A program made the position numbers and the translations under genes. Below, piece after piece: positions 1-8,235 of a stretch of DNA of 39,310 bases (position 1 is the stretch's first letter; each line of letters starts with the position of its first letter). Location: assembly GCA_002491245.1 (NCBI GenBank), contig DKVO01000032.1:1-39310 (forward strand), in the 5' to 3' direction. The notes under the pieces are model-generated. The model made no database searches. It was not told where the DNA came from and saw nothing but the letters and a program-made list of their open reading frames with translations. The stretch comes from Porphyromonadaceae bacterium UBA7176 (GTDB taxonomy: Bacteria > Bacteroidota > Bacteroidia > Bacteroidales > Muribaculaceae).

Positions 1-1212
1 GCCGTGTTGCTCAATACATGCTCGATACGCGACAATGCGGAGCAAAAAATCATAGGACGCCTGCAGGCTCTCAGGGCCAAGCGCCGTGCACGCCAAGCTG
101 CCAGCAAAGGTCTGATAATAGGTGTTATAGGCTGTATGGCCGAGAGGGTTAAAGATGATCTTGTGGCTAACCACGGAGTGGATATAGTTGCCGGTCCGGA
201 CTCTTATCTCGACCTTCCGGCTCTGTTCGCTTCGGCTGAGGCCGGCCATCCGGCAGTCAATGTCGAGCTGTCGACAACGGAGACTTACCGCGATGTCGTG
301 CCGGTGCGCCTTCCCGGCCGTCAGGTGTCGGGTTTTGTGAGCATTATGCGTGGTTGCAATAATTTCTGTTCATACTGCATAGTGCCATATACCCGTGGAC
401 GCGAGCGGTCGAGGCCTGTCGACAGTATTCTCAACGAGGTTGCCGACCTGCGAGTCAAGGGGTATAAGGAGGTGACTTTGCTGGGGCAGAATGTAAACAG
501 TTACAGCTATGCCGCACCCGACGGGTCGATGGTCGGTTTTGCCGCTCTTCTTGCCAAGGTTGCCGAATCGGCTCCCGATATGCGTGTCCGCTTCACAACG
601 TCTCATCCCAAGGACATGGGTCACGACACTCTCGAGGTGATAGCTTCGCATCCCAATATCTGCAAATGGATACATCTGCCTGTCCAGTCGGGCAGTAACA
701 AGGTGCTCAAGGCGATGAACCGCAAATATACGCGCGAATGGTATCTCGACCGCATCGCCGACATCCGCGCTACCATACCCGGATGTGGCATCTCGACCGA
801 CCTCTTCACCGGTTTCCACGACGAGAGTGAGGAAGACTTTGAGCAGACGCTCGACCTGATGCGTACTGTCGGTTTCGACTCTTCGTATATGTTCAAATAT
901 TCGGAGCGTCCCGGCACCCTCGCTTCGCGTACGATGCCTGACAATATACCTGAAGATGTGAAGATTGAGCGTCTCAACCGTATGATAGCTCTTCAGAATG
1001 AGTTGTCGCTGGCTTCAAACCGCCGCGACATCGGTCAGCGTTTCGAAGTACTTGTCGAAGGTGTTGCCAAACGCAGCAAGGAGCAGATGGTTGGTCGTAC
1101 GAGCCAAAACAAGACAGCCGTCTTTCCCCGGGGTACCGCCAAGGTCGGCGACCTTGTGACGGTTGAGGTTGTCGATGCCTCGTCGGCCACTCTGCTGTGC
1201 AAGCTGGTGTGA
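1..1212 (+). CDS. miaB: tRNA-2-methylthio-N6-dimethylallyladenosine synthase MiaB, 5' truncated by window edge
   Basis: Radical-SAM methylthiotransferase that adds the ms2 group to i6A37 of tRNAs reading UNN codons. The reading frame is open from base 1, so the true start lies outside the window; roughly 50 N-terminal residues are probably missing. Visible are the tail of the UPF0004 domain with NTCSIRD (Cys at window residue 7) and a second cluster Cys in IGCMAER, the radical-SAM CNNFCSYC motif (Cys 119, 123, 126), and a C-terminal TRAM domain ending in VTVEVVDASSATLLCKLV. The stop is followed after one base by the ATG of the Crp/Fnr-type gene, so the two are probably co-transcribed. The i6A context and the NTCSIRD/CNNFCSYC pattern favour MiaB over MtaB or RimO. 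Confidence 0.95.
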   Translation, partial: AVLLNTCSIRDNAEQKIIGRLQALRAKRRARQAASKGLIIGVIGCMAERVKDDLVANHGVDIVAGPDSYLDLPALFASAEAGHPAVNVELSTTETYRDVVPVRLPGRQVSGFVSIMRGCNNFCSYCIVPYTRGRERSRPVDSILNEVADLRVKGYKEVTLLGQNVNSYSYAAPDGSMVGFAALLAKVAESAPDMRVRFTTSHPKDMGHDTLEVIASHPNICKWIHLPVQSGSNKVLKAMNRKYTREWYLDRIADIRATIPGCGISTDLFTGFHDESEEDFEQTLDLMRTVGFDSSYMFKYSERPGTLASRTMPDNIPEDVKIERLNRMIALQNELSLASNRRDIGQRFEVLVEGVAKRSKEQMVGRTSQNKTAVFPRGTAKVGDLVTVEVVDASSATLLCKLV

Positions 1213-1213
1213 T

Positions 1214-1786
1214 ATGGCAGATCTGAAGACATACGATATCTACGATTTTGAGCCAATTCGCCGCTATGTGCGTCTCAACGGCGAGAAGCGCGTCTACGCC
1301 CGGGGGGAAAAGTTCTGTGGCATGGACAATAAGTCGAAGCTTTTCGCAGAGGTGGTTAGCGGTGCTTTCTCGTTTTCGAGGCCCGACTACAAGGGTGACG
1401 AGCAGATATTTTCGTTTGCATTCGACGGCGAATTTATCGGTTCGATCATATCGATGCCGGGTCAGAGGTCGGGTTTCGACATCAAGGCACAGTGTCGCTC
1501 TGAGGTCTTGGTGGTGGATGCTTCTGAGTTCAAAGGGTATATAGACAGTGAGTTTCTGCCCGATGCTGTTGCGATGATGAACTATGCGATAGCCTACGGT
1601 TTTATGTTGCGAGGGATCTCGTTCCGTTGCGATTCGCCGGAGATACGCTATTGCAAGCTTCTCGCCCGGGTGCCAGGACTTGAGGACCGTATTTCGAAAA
1701 CCACAATAGCATCATATCTTGGGGTTTCACGGGAACATTTTGCAAGGATCAGGTCTAAAATGCAGAGGAAAAATCAACAGGTGTGA
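1214..1786 (+). CDS. Crp/Fnr family transcriptional regulator
   Basis: 190-residue putative DNA-binding regulator. The N-terminal part (about residues 10-110) fits a cyclic-nucleotide-binding-like beta-roll with the pattern LNGEKRVYARGEKF...VVSGAFSFSRPDYKGDEQIFSFAF, and the C-terminal part contains a winged helix-turn-helix (KTTIASYLGVSREHFARIRSKM, about residues 160-185). ATG 1214 is preferred to the longer in-frame start at 1163 because it follows the miaB stop by one base and avoids a 50-base overlap. No Fnr-type cysteine cluster is visible, so an oxygen-sensing FeS role is not supported. The ligand is unknown. A TTTATG-TCA-CATAAA inverted repeat begins directly after its stop codon and precedes the promoter of the next gene, so that operon is a plausible target (inference). 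Confidence 0.85.
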   Translation: MADLKTYDIYDFEPIRRYVRLNGEKRVYARGEKFCGMDNKSKLFAEVVSGAFSFSRPDYKGDEQIFSFAFDGEFIGSIISMPGQRSGFDIKAQCRSEVLVVDASEFKGYIDSEFLPDAVAMMNYAIAYGFMLRGISFRCDSPEIRYCKLLARVPGLEDRISKTTIASYLGVSREHFARIRSKMQRKNQQV

Positions 1787-1801
1787 TTTATGTCACATAA
1801 A
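1787..1801. promoter_or_regulatory. Inverted repeat, possible operator upstream of the DUF3857 operon
   Basis: TTTATG (1787-1792) and CATAAA (1796-1801) are perfect reverse complements around a TCA spacer. The element starts at the base after the regulator stop and ends 17 bases before the TACCTTTG -7 element, where a -33 TTTG would normally lie but is absent. This is an operator-like placement; the binding protein is unknown. Confidence 0.35.
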
Positions 1802-1818
1802 TCGGGGTGAGGATGTAG

Positions 1819-1826
1819 TACCTTTG
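1819..1826 (+). promoter_or_regulatory. Bacteroidetes -7 promoter element TACCTTTG
   Basis: Exact match to the TAnnTTTG consensus of Bacteroidetes primary-sigma promoters, with the following ATG codons at 1841 and 1850, giving a very short 5' leader. There is no clear TTTG at -33, consistent with activator dependence. It overlaps the GTG at 1826, which argues against translation starting there. Confidence 0.5.
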
Positions 1827-1840
1827 TGTGCAATTATCAT

Positions 1841-3628
1841 ATGCACACTATGGCCCGATTATTAGTATCACTTGGAGCTGCGGTTTTGTTGTCATTGTCG
1901 GTTTTCGGTAAAACGCCGGACGATAATGTTGTTGTCAGCAAGGCTCTCGACGAATATGTTTTTATTGCCGGCAAAGATGGGGCGGAGGTACGACACTCTC
2001 GCAAGAGGGAGTATACTGCAACCCGTCATTCGGCAAGTGTTAAGCCCCATATTTTCTATAATGACAGAATACGGCTCGACAAAGCGTCGGGCGGTAAGAT
2101 GCAATACCGTGACGTGAACTCGCCGGCTGTGTTTCACGACGATAGCAAGGTGTGTTTTTTTAGTCTTTACCTCAAAGCCAAGGACAAGAAGGGAACAGCA
2201 GAGTTCAGACGTACTTTTCTCGATGCCGCTCATTTTACGGGAGTGTTTGTGGAGGATGAATATCCGGTTGAGGAAGGAACTATAACTTTCAGGATACCAC
2301 CTTCGATGCCGGACATATACCTTGTGGAGGAAAATTTTCCTGAGCAGGGTATAGAGCGGAGTAATGGTATGGATGGTGATGGTTGGCGAGTGATCACATA
2401 CACGATCAGCAATCTCGGCAAGATGCCCGACGATGACTCCGCGCCATCGGCCTTGTCGTCGCGGCCCTATATAAGTGTACGTGGCTACTTTACTGATATC
2501 GAGGCATTCTACCGCTATCATGCGCCGTTGCTTGCTGTCGATACTGCATTGACGGAAATGCCGGTGGATATAGGTGGTGCTGACAGGCCCGAAATCATCG
2601 AACGCATCTATTCATTTGTGCAGAAAAAAATACGGTATGTGGCTTATGAGGAGGGAGAGGCAGCATTTCGCCCTGATACTCCGGCAGAGACCATGCGTAA
2701 ACGGTATGGTGATTGCAAGAGTATGTCGCTGTTGCTGTCGACTCTTCTTAACCGTGCCGGAATAGAGGCATATATCGCTATAGTGGGGACGAATTCGATT
2801 CCCTGGCGCATCGCCGATAATCTGTCGCTTGCATCGGCAGACCATATGATCTGTGTAGTTCCTGATAGCGACGGCTATCTGTTTCTCGATCCCACGCATG
2901 TACAGATTTCATCACGTCATATCCCGTCGTGGCTGAGCGGTAAAGATGCGCTGGTGGTTGTTGACGGTGGTTTCAGAATGATAGATATACCGGATGTTTC
3001 GCCCGAAGAGTCGGCGGATGTGGCTGAATACTGTTATGTTCTTTCTGACGGTATGCTCGCCGGTAGAGCTAAGCGTGCGGCGACAGAAGATTTTGCCGAA
3101 CGTCTTGCATCGGCTTTAGATGCAGTGCCGGTGCAGCACCGCAGTGCGTTTCTGGCTAAAAACCTTGTGCCGGCAACGAGAGCCGACATTCCGGTAGACA
3201 GTGTTTCGCTTGCTGCTGATATCCCGGGTAAAATCTGTATAGAAGCGCCCATCGTTAACACTTCGGCAGTGATTGCGTTGGATGATGTAGTGTATCTTGA
3301 CCTCAATACTACCGGAGATCCTTTTTCGTCGCGTATCGACATCAGCGACCGTCGTGAGGATTATAAGTTGCCGGTTTCGGGAAGAGTTGTTCGGAGGATT
3401 TCGGTGGAAATACCAGAACAGCATACAGTAATTCTGCCTGAAAATTTCGAGACATCCGGTCCTTCGGTAAATTTGTCGTGTATGTTCTCGCAGGATGGTA
3501 ATACTGTGACAATGACAAAGACGATGGAGCTTGCCGGGGGAATAATTGCCTTAGGAGATATCCCGGAGTGGAACAAAGCTCTTGCCGAGTGGACTGATGC
3601 ATGTAACCGACAGATAGAAATCAAATAG
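1841..3628 (+). CDS. Exported DUF3857 / transglutaminase-like protein with intact Cys-His-Asp triad
   Basis: About 595 residues. A signal peptide (ARLLVSLGAAVLLSLSVFG) leads into a DUF3857-type beta-rich domain (about residues 30-220) followed by a transglutaminase-like core. Candidate catalytic residues, numbered from ATG 1841, are Cys292 in YGDCKSMSLLLSTLL, His335 in ADHMICV and Asp350 in YLFLDPTH, the classic papain-fold order. The C-terminal portion is beta-rich, as in DUF3857 partners. I chose ATG 1841 (or 1850) rather than GTG 1826 because the latter overlaps the -7 element. Such proteins are periplasmic or surface exposed; the substrate is unknown and peptidase or amidase chemistry is only a family expectation. 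The next gene, a related protein, begins 10 bases after the stop, so they form an operon. Confidence 0.8.
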   Translation: MHTMARLLVSLGAAVLLSLSVFGKTPDDNVVVSKALDEYVFIAGKDGAEVRHSRKREYTATRHSASVKPHIFYNDRIRLDKASGGKMQYRDVNSPAVFHDDSKVCFFSLYLKAKDKKGTAEFRRTFLDAAHFTGVFVEDEYPVEEGTITFRIPPSMPDIYLVEENFPEQGIERSNGMDGDGWRVITYTISNLGKMPDDDSAPSALSSRPYISVRGYFTDIEAFYRYHAPLLAVDTALTEMPVDIGGADRPEIIERIYSFVQKKIRYVAYEEGEAAFRPDTPAETMRKRYGDCKSMSLLLSTLLNRAGIEAYIAIVGTNSIPWRIADNLSLASADHMICVVPDSDGYLFLDPTHVQISSRHIPSWLSGKDALVVVDGGFRMIDIPDVSPEESADVAEYCYVLSDGMLAGRAKRAATEDFAERLASALDAVPVQHRSAFLAKNLVPATRADIPVDSVSLAADIPGKICIEAPIVNTSAVIALDDVVYLDLNTTGDPFSSRIDISDRREDYKLPVSGRVVRRISVEIPEQHTVILPENFETSGPSVNLSCMFSQDGNTVTMTKTMELAGGIIALGDIPEWNKALAEWTDACNRQIEIK

Positions 3629-3638
3629 ATACAATACT

Positions 3639-5846
3639 ATGAAAAACATTATTATTGCGATACTTACGCTATTATTGTGTGCATTAGCAGTAAGAGCCGA
3701 CAAGATGTCGGACTACCGTGCGTTTGCCGATACAGTGCGAGCCGATGTTTTTGCAGAAGTTCCACCAGGATTCGATGTTAAAGATATACCGGCCAAATAT
3801 TCGGGAGAGTCAGCCGTGGTCAAGGCTGTCTACGAAAATATCAATGCGAAGAAGAAGACAGGAATGGGTGTGGGAGTCGGAATAGTCGGATTACCTTCGA
3901 TAACACGTCGGGCGAGGGTTGAATTCGGACATCTGATGCGTATGCTGATACATGTCAATGACAAAGCCGCGCTCGAGAAGTACTCGGAGTTTGCTTTCGA
4001 TACCGATGATAAAAGGACATTCTATAAAAGTTACGAAAAAAATCGTCATACTATTGGTGTGCGCCTTATCAAGCCCGACGGGCGGATAGTAGATATCGAT
4101 ACTTCCGATTTCGTTGAAGTGGAGGAGGGTAAAAAAGGCGACGAGAAGAGTCGTAAACTCGCAGTCCCCGGCCTCGAGGTAGGAGACGATATCGATGTGT
4201 TTTTCTTTACCGAGACCAAGCTACAGAACATCCATCCCGATCCAGTCGATTTTGTACTCAAGGCGGAAGCTCCGATACTGAATTACAATATACACTGCGA
4301 GATCGATGATAATCTGACGACGCAGTACCGGACGCTCAACGGCGCTCCAGATTTTACCGTCGGACGAGATGCGGATAACAATTATATCCTTGACCTTGAG
4401 CTTAAAGATATAGCGGCAAAGGAACCGAGGCTTTGGTATAACTCCCTTCAACAGTCGCCGCGGATAATGATGCGTATATTCAACCGGCGTAACAGCGAAT
4501 CGTTTACGCCAAAGAGTGCAAAAAAAGACGGGCTTCAGCAAAATCCGGATGTTAACACGATGCTTGAAGACCGTTGGGATATCGATGATGCATGGCTCGA
4601 CAAGGGGGCCGGTTACGGACTATACTACTATGGCGCATTCAAAGATGAGCGCAAATTGACGAAGGCTCTCAATAAGCTTGCCAAGGACGGAACGATAAGT
4701 CAGCGACAAATGGCCGATTATATCTATAATCTGTTGGCTTACGCCTATATAGGCAACAGGTATTCGTTTGATATACTTGATTTTGCCAAGGCTTACAAGG
4801 ATTTTACCAAAATGTTTGGAGTAAAGATGGAAGCAGGCTTGTCGTCGTGTGACTGGCATGAGCCTCTTGACCAACTTCTCAATCACAAGCATAATATCTA
4901 CTTCATGCGTCTGGACGGAGATACGGCGCGGTATTACTTTCCACCGACCGGTAATCCGTTGATAATTGCTCCGGGAGAGATAAGTCCTCATATGCAAGGG
5001 CGCGAGGCCGTGATGTGGGCAAAGAAGAAAGAGCGCAAGCAGAGTCCACTTCAATTCTTTACAATACCTGTGACCGGAACGGACGCCAACCGCAATGTGA
5101 CCACACTTGATGTGACGGTTGACAATACAATGCTGGGAATACGCCGGAGTGAGGCTTACAGGGGGTCGACCAAAAGGTCGTCGTCGTCGCTTATCTCGTT
5201 AGAAGATGCAGACAAGGGTTATTCATCCTGGCTTAACCGCTATGGGCTTAACCCGGTAATCAAGGAAAAAAAGAAAGAGACGGCTGACCGTGAGGAGCGT
5301 TATGCTGATGGCCGAAAAGAGCAAGTCGAAGCATTCAAGACGGAGATTGAGTCGTATCATGGTTCGGCTCCGGCAGAATTTATCGATGGCAGGATAACCG
5401 ATATAGGCATAGACCCAGACCAACCGGACCTGTGCTACGATACCGAGTACCGTATGGATGGATATGTGAAAAGGGCCGGAGCAAATTTGTTGATTTCGGT
5501 GGGAAAACTTTTGAGTGAACAAATAGAGCTACTGCCCACCGACCGCGACCGTAAAGATGATCTGTATATCGGAAATCCACGAGAGTACCTTACGGTCATA
5601 AATCTTGTTGTGCCCGATGGCTATGAGGTTAATGCAAAAAGTCTTGAAGCCTTGAAGACTTCGGTTAAAGGAAAGGATGCTTCTTTCGATGTTGAAGCCG
5701 AGGAAGGCAGCGGCAAGATAACGGTTACTGTCGTGAAGCAGTATCTGTCACCGACTGTTGCAATTGCAGATTGGCCTGAGTTTGCAAAAGTTGTTGATGC
5801 AGCCAATGCATGGAACAGCAGCGTCCTCGCATTTGAGCGACTGTAG
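3639..5846 (+). CDS. Exported DUF3857-containing protein, transglutaminase-like region without catalytic Cys
   Basis: 735 residues with a clear signal peptide (MKNIIIAILTLLLCALAVRA-DK). The DUF3857-like part shows VRLIKPDGRIVDIDTSDFVEVEEGK (about residues 137-165) and LEVGDDIDVFFFTET. A middle segment with alternating helices (about 310-440: DDAWLDKGAGYGLYYYGAF, RQMADYIYNLLAYAYIG, SSCDWHEPLDQLLNHKHNIYFMRL) aligns in position with a transglutaminase core, but the YGDCK motif of the upstream neighbour is absent, so it looks like a non-catalytic relative. A charged lysine-rich stretch (about 545-565) precedes a C-terminal beta domain. It is 10 bases downstream of the catalytic paralogue. A paired enzyme and binding-subunit arrangement is a guess; function is unknown. 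Confidence 0.75.
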   Translation: MKNIIIAILTLLLCALAVRADKMSDYRAFADTVRADVFAEVPPGFDVKDIPAKYSGESAVVKAVYENINAKKKTGMGVGVGIVGLPSITRRARVEFGHLMRMLIHVNDKAALEKYSEFAFDTDDKRTFYKSYEKNRHTIGVRLIKPDGRIVDIDTSDFVEVEEGKKGDEKSRKLAVPGLEVGDDIDVFFFTETKLQNIHPDPVDFVLKAEAPILNYNIHCEIDDNLTTQYRTLNGAPDFTVGRDADNNYILDLELKDIAAKEPRLWYNSLQQSPRIMMRIFNRRNSESFTPKSAKKDGLQQNPDVNTMLEDRWDIDDAWLDKGAGYGLYYYGAFKDERKLTKALNKLAKDGTISQRQMADYIYNLLAYAYIGNRYSFDILDFAKAYKDFTKMFGVKMEAGLSSCDWHEPLDQLLNHKHNIYFMRLDGDTARYYFPPTGNPLIIAPGEISPHMQGREAVMWAKKKERKQSPLQFFTIPVTGTDANRNVTTLDVTVDNTMLGIRRSEAYRGSTKRSSSSLISLEDADKGYSSWLNRYGLNPVIKEKKKETADREERYADGRKEQVEAFKTEIESYHGSAPAEFIDGRITDIGIDPDQPDLCYDTEYRMDGYVKRAGANLLISVGKLLSEQIELLPTDRDRKDDLYIGNPREYLTVINLVVPDGYEVNAKSLEALKTSVKGKDASFDVEAEEGSGKITVTVVKQYLSPTVAIADWPEFAKVVDAANAWNSSVLAFERL

Positions 5847-5855
5847 ACAAAAAAA

Positions 5856-5886
5856 TTTGGGGTATAGAATTAATTTTGTAATTTTG
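5856..5886 (+). promoter_or_regulatory. Promoter of the cobalamin-riboswitch operon
   Basis: TTTG (5856-5859), a 19-base spacer, then TAATTTTG (5879-5886): a full match to the Bacteroidetes -33/-7 consensus. A second TAATTTTG at 5871-5878 overlaps the spacer. Transcription would begin just before the riboswitch. Confidence 0.7.
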
Positions 5887-5896
5887 CAATTGAAAT

Positions 5897-6076
5897 GGTG
5901 TCGGCCTGTTGTTGTGACAGGCAGACCGCAAAAGGGAATCCGGTGAAAATCCGGGACAGTACCCGCTGCTGTAATTTCCGGACGGCTACCTGCCGTCAGA
6001 AATCTTCGCAAGGCCATTGGGGTCGCAGACTCTGAGAAGGCGCGATGATTTAGGAATAAGTCAGAAGACCTGCCAT
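5897..6076 (+). promoter_or_regulatory. Cobalamin (B12) riboswitch aptamer
   Basis: The order of conserved blocks is that of the adenosylcobalamin aptamer family: GGGAA (5934-5938), the CCGGTGAAAATCCGG hairpin, GACAGTACCCGCTGCTGTAA, a GCCATTGG block near 6012-6020 and the B12 box AGTCAGAAGACCTGCC (6059-6074). It lies between a consensus promoter and a TonB-dependent receptor gene, the usual position in Bacteroidetes. Cobalamin binding is expected to repress the three downstream transport and surface genes. The 5' boundary is approximate. Confidence 0.95.
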
Positions 6077-6096
6077 TTCAAAAGAGAGAATAAACC

Positions 6097-6192
6097 TGCG
6101 GGAAAATGGGTAAATTCTCCCACTGCCTTGTTGGCAGTGCTTAAATTGTGTCAAACCCATTCATGCTTCTTTTATAAGAAGTTCTTCCCGCA
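6097..6192 (+). promoter_or_regulatory. Predicted three-way RNA junction downstream of the riboswitch (possible expression platform)
   Basis: Four perfectly complementary stems nest in the leader. The outer stem is TGCGGGAA (6097-6104) with TTCCCGCA (6185-6192). Immediately stacked inside is AATGGGT (6105-6111) with ACCCATT (6155-6161). This stem is capped by CACTGCC (6121-6127) with GGCAGTG (6133-6139). A third arm is CTTCTT (6166-6171) with AAGAAG (6176-6181). No U-tract follows, so intrinsic termination is not obvious and translational or structural control is more likely. The start codon lies 44 bases downstream. Confidence 0.55.
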
Positions 6193-6235
6193 CATTATAG
6201 GCCATACCGGCCGTAATCTAATTTGGAAGGCTTGA

Positions 6236-8221
6236 ATGGAACTGACATTTTGCCATTTAACACATCGTCTACCGGCAGTAAGGCCACTTGTAATAAGTTG
6301 TCTGGTCATGTTGCCGCTGTGCGGCTATCCTGTGTCTGCTTATGCCGAAAAGGCCGGATACAGTGATTCGATCCATTCTTTGCGCGAGGTGGTTGTGACA
6401 TCGAACCGGCGTCCGCTTGCTACAGTACAATCGCTCCAAGGGCCTCAGCTACAGGCTCTGTCGTCTACATCGATAGCTGATGCGCTGAAGTACTTTGCCG
6501 GTGTGCAAATCAAGGATTACGGCGGTTTGGGTGGATTGAAGACAATCAATGTCAGATCTTTGGGCGCGCAGCACGTGGGCGTGTATATCGACGGAATCAG
6601 AATTACCAATGCACAAAATGGAACGGTAGATCTTGGTAAATTCTCATTGTCGACTCTTGAGTCGGTCTCCCTTTTCAATGCCAACAAGCTCGACATCTGC
6701 CAGTCGGCTTCGGAATTTGCCTCGGGAGCAACCGTCTACCTGCGTACTCGCCGCCCGACTTCTGACTCACTGTCGGTGTTGGGTGCGATTGGTTCGTTTC
6801 ATACCTATCGTGGCCGAGTCAACGCCCAGATGAGCCGCAAAGGCTGGAGCGGATTTATCGATGGCGAGTATCTTAAATCTAAAGGAGACTACAAGTTCCG
6901 TTACAAGTCGGAGTATGAAGATACTGTCGGAGTGAGACGTAACTCCGATATAGAGTATTACAGGGTTGAAGGTGCGCTGTTTAAAAACGGGTTTTCATCG
7001 CATCTTTATTGTTATGTGTCGGAGCGAGGTGTCCCCGGAGGAATTGTGCGTCGGTTGTCGGACAAATACATAAATGTAGGACGCGAATGGGATGCCGATT
7101 GGTTCGGACAGGCTTCGTGGACTCACCGTTTTACGAGTGCTCATCAGGTATTGTTCAACGCCAAATATACACAGGAGTATCTTCGATATTGCACCGACTA
7201 CCCTGAAAACCAGAATACAGCACGGGTGAACAACCACTATTGGCAAAAAGATGTGTATGCCTCGGCCTCTTATGCGTGGAGTCCATATCGGTGGCTATCA
7301 GCCAATATAGGATACGATGCCCGTCATTCGTGGCTTAAAGCCGACCTTCGTAATTTCCACACAGTGAGGCGTCTTGACCAGAAGGCGGTGGTGGCTATGC
7401 AGGCGCAATATGCCGGGCTGCGTCTTGCGGCATCGATGCTTTACCAACATTACAGGGACCATACGGTGACTCATACCGGCGCGGCTGATCCTCTCAGCCG
7501 TTTCACACCGTCGGTTACACTCGGTTATTCTGTCAAGGGTTTCTCTTTCCGCGCATGGTATAAAAAAATCTTCAGAGCGCCGACGCTCAACGACCTCTAC
7601 TATACCCAGGTGGGCAACCGTAACCTTAAGCCTGAATATACGCGGCAGTTCGACCTCGGGGCCGAGTATAATTACAACACATCGCAATGGAGTGCTTCGG
7701 CCCAGCTCGACGGGTATATCAATAGTATAGACAACCGGATTGTGTGTCTGCCTCTCAAGGGGACATATTCGTGGTCGATGATGAATTATGGCAAGACGTA
7801 TTGCCGGGGTATGAATGCTAATGTGTCGGGTCGGTACTCGCCCGGAGATTGGACTTTCTCGCTTATAACGTCGCTTACATGGCAGCGAGACCTAAACCGA
7901 ACAGACCCGGAGAGTGAATCGTACGACAAACCGATATGCTATTCGCCGACATTCTCATGTGGTATTACAGGCATTACCGGTTGGCGTTGGCTGACCATGA
8001 CGGTATCGGCACTTCATGTCGGTGAGCGAATGTGGTCGTATGCCGACCCGGAGGATGTGTTGAAACCATACAACAACATCGATGTGAAACTTACCGGCAC
8101 GTGGCGACGGGCGACTGCATCGCTTGAGATTAATGACCTCCTCGATGAACAATACGAACATGTGCCGCGCTACCCGATGCCCGGGCGCAGTTTCACGTTT
8201 TCTCTTTCGTATTCAATCTGA
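6236..8221 (+). CDS. btuB: TonB-dependent outer-membrane receptor, BtuB-like cobalamin transporter
   Basis: 661-residue outer-membrane beta-barrel that should import cobalamin or related corrinoids using TonB energy. A signal peptide (hydrophobic LVISCLVMLPLCGYPVSA, about residues 20-37) is followed by a TonB-box-like LREVVVTSNR (about 48-57) and a plug domain with ALKYFAGVQIKDYGG, INVRSLGAQHVGVYIDGIRI and LSTLESVSLFN. The rest alternates aromatic beta-strands and ends in RSFTFSLSYSI, a typical barrel terminus. There is no N-terminal carboxypeptidase-like extension, so it is BtuB-sized rather than SusC-like. It is the first gene under the cobalamin riboswitch, which is the strongest evidence for substrate. 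Its closest partner follows 14 bases downstream. Exact corrinoid specificity cannot be read from sequence. Confidence 0.9.
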   Translation: MELTFCHLTHRLPAVRPLVISCLVMLPLCGYPVSAYAEKAGYSDSIHSLREVVVTSNRRPLATVQSLQGPQLQALSSTSIADALKYFAGVQIKDYGGLGGLKTINVRSLGAQHVGVYIDGIRITNAQNGTVDLGKFSLSTLESVSLFNANKLDICQSASEFASGATVYLRTRRPTSDSLSVLGAIGSFHTYRGRVNAQMSRKGWSGFIDGEYLKSKGDYKFRYKSEYEDTVGVRRNSDIEYYRVEGALFKNGFSSHLYCYVSERGVPGGIVRRLSDKYINVGREWDADWFGQASWTHRFTSAHQVLFNAKYTQEYLRYCTDYPENQNTARVNNHYWQKDVYASASYAWSPYRWLSANIGYDARHSWLKADLRNFHTVRRLDQKAVVAMQAQYAGLRLAASMLYQHYRDHTVTHTGAADPLSRFTPSVTLGYSVKGFSFRAWYKKIFRAPTLNDLYYTQVGNRNLKPEYTRQFDLGAEYNYNTSQWSASAQLDGYINSIDNRIVCLPLKGTYSWSMMNYGKTYCRGMNANVSGRYSPGDWTFSLITSLTWQRDLNRTDPESESYDKPICYSPTFSCGITGITGWRWLTMTVSALHVGERMWSYADPEDVLKPYNNIDVKLTGTWRRATASLEINDLLDEQYEHVPRYPMPGRSFTFSLSYSI

Positions 8222-8235
8222 TAAATCATACGTTC

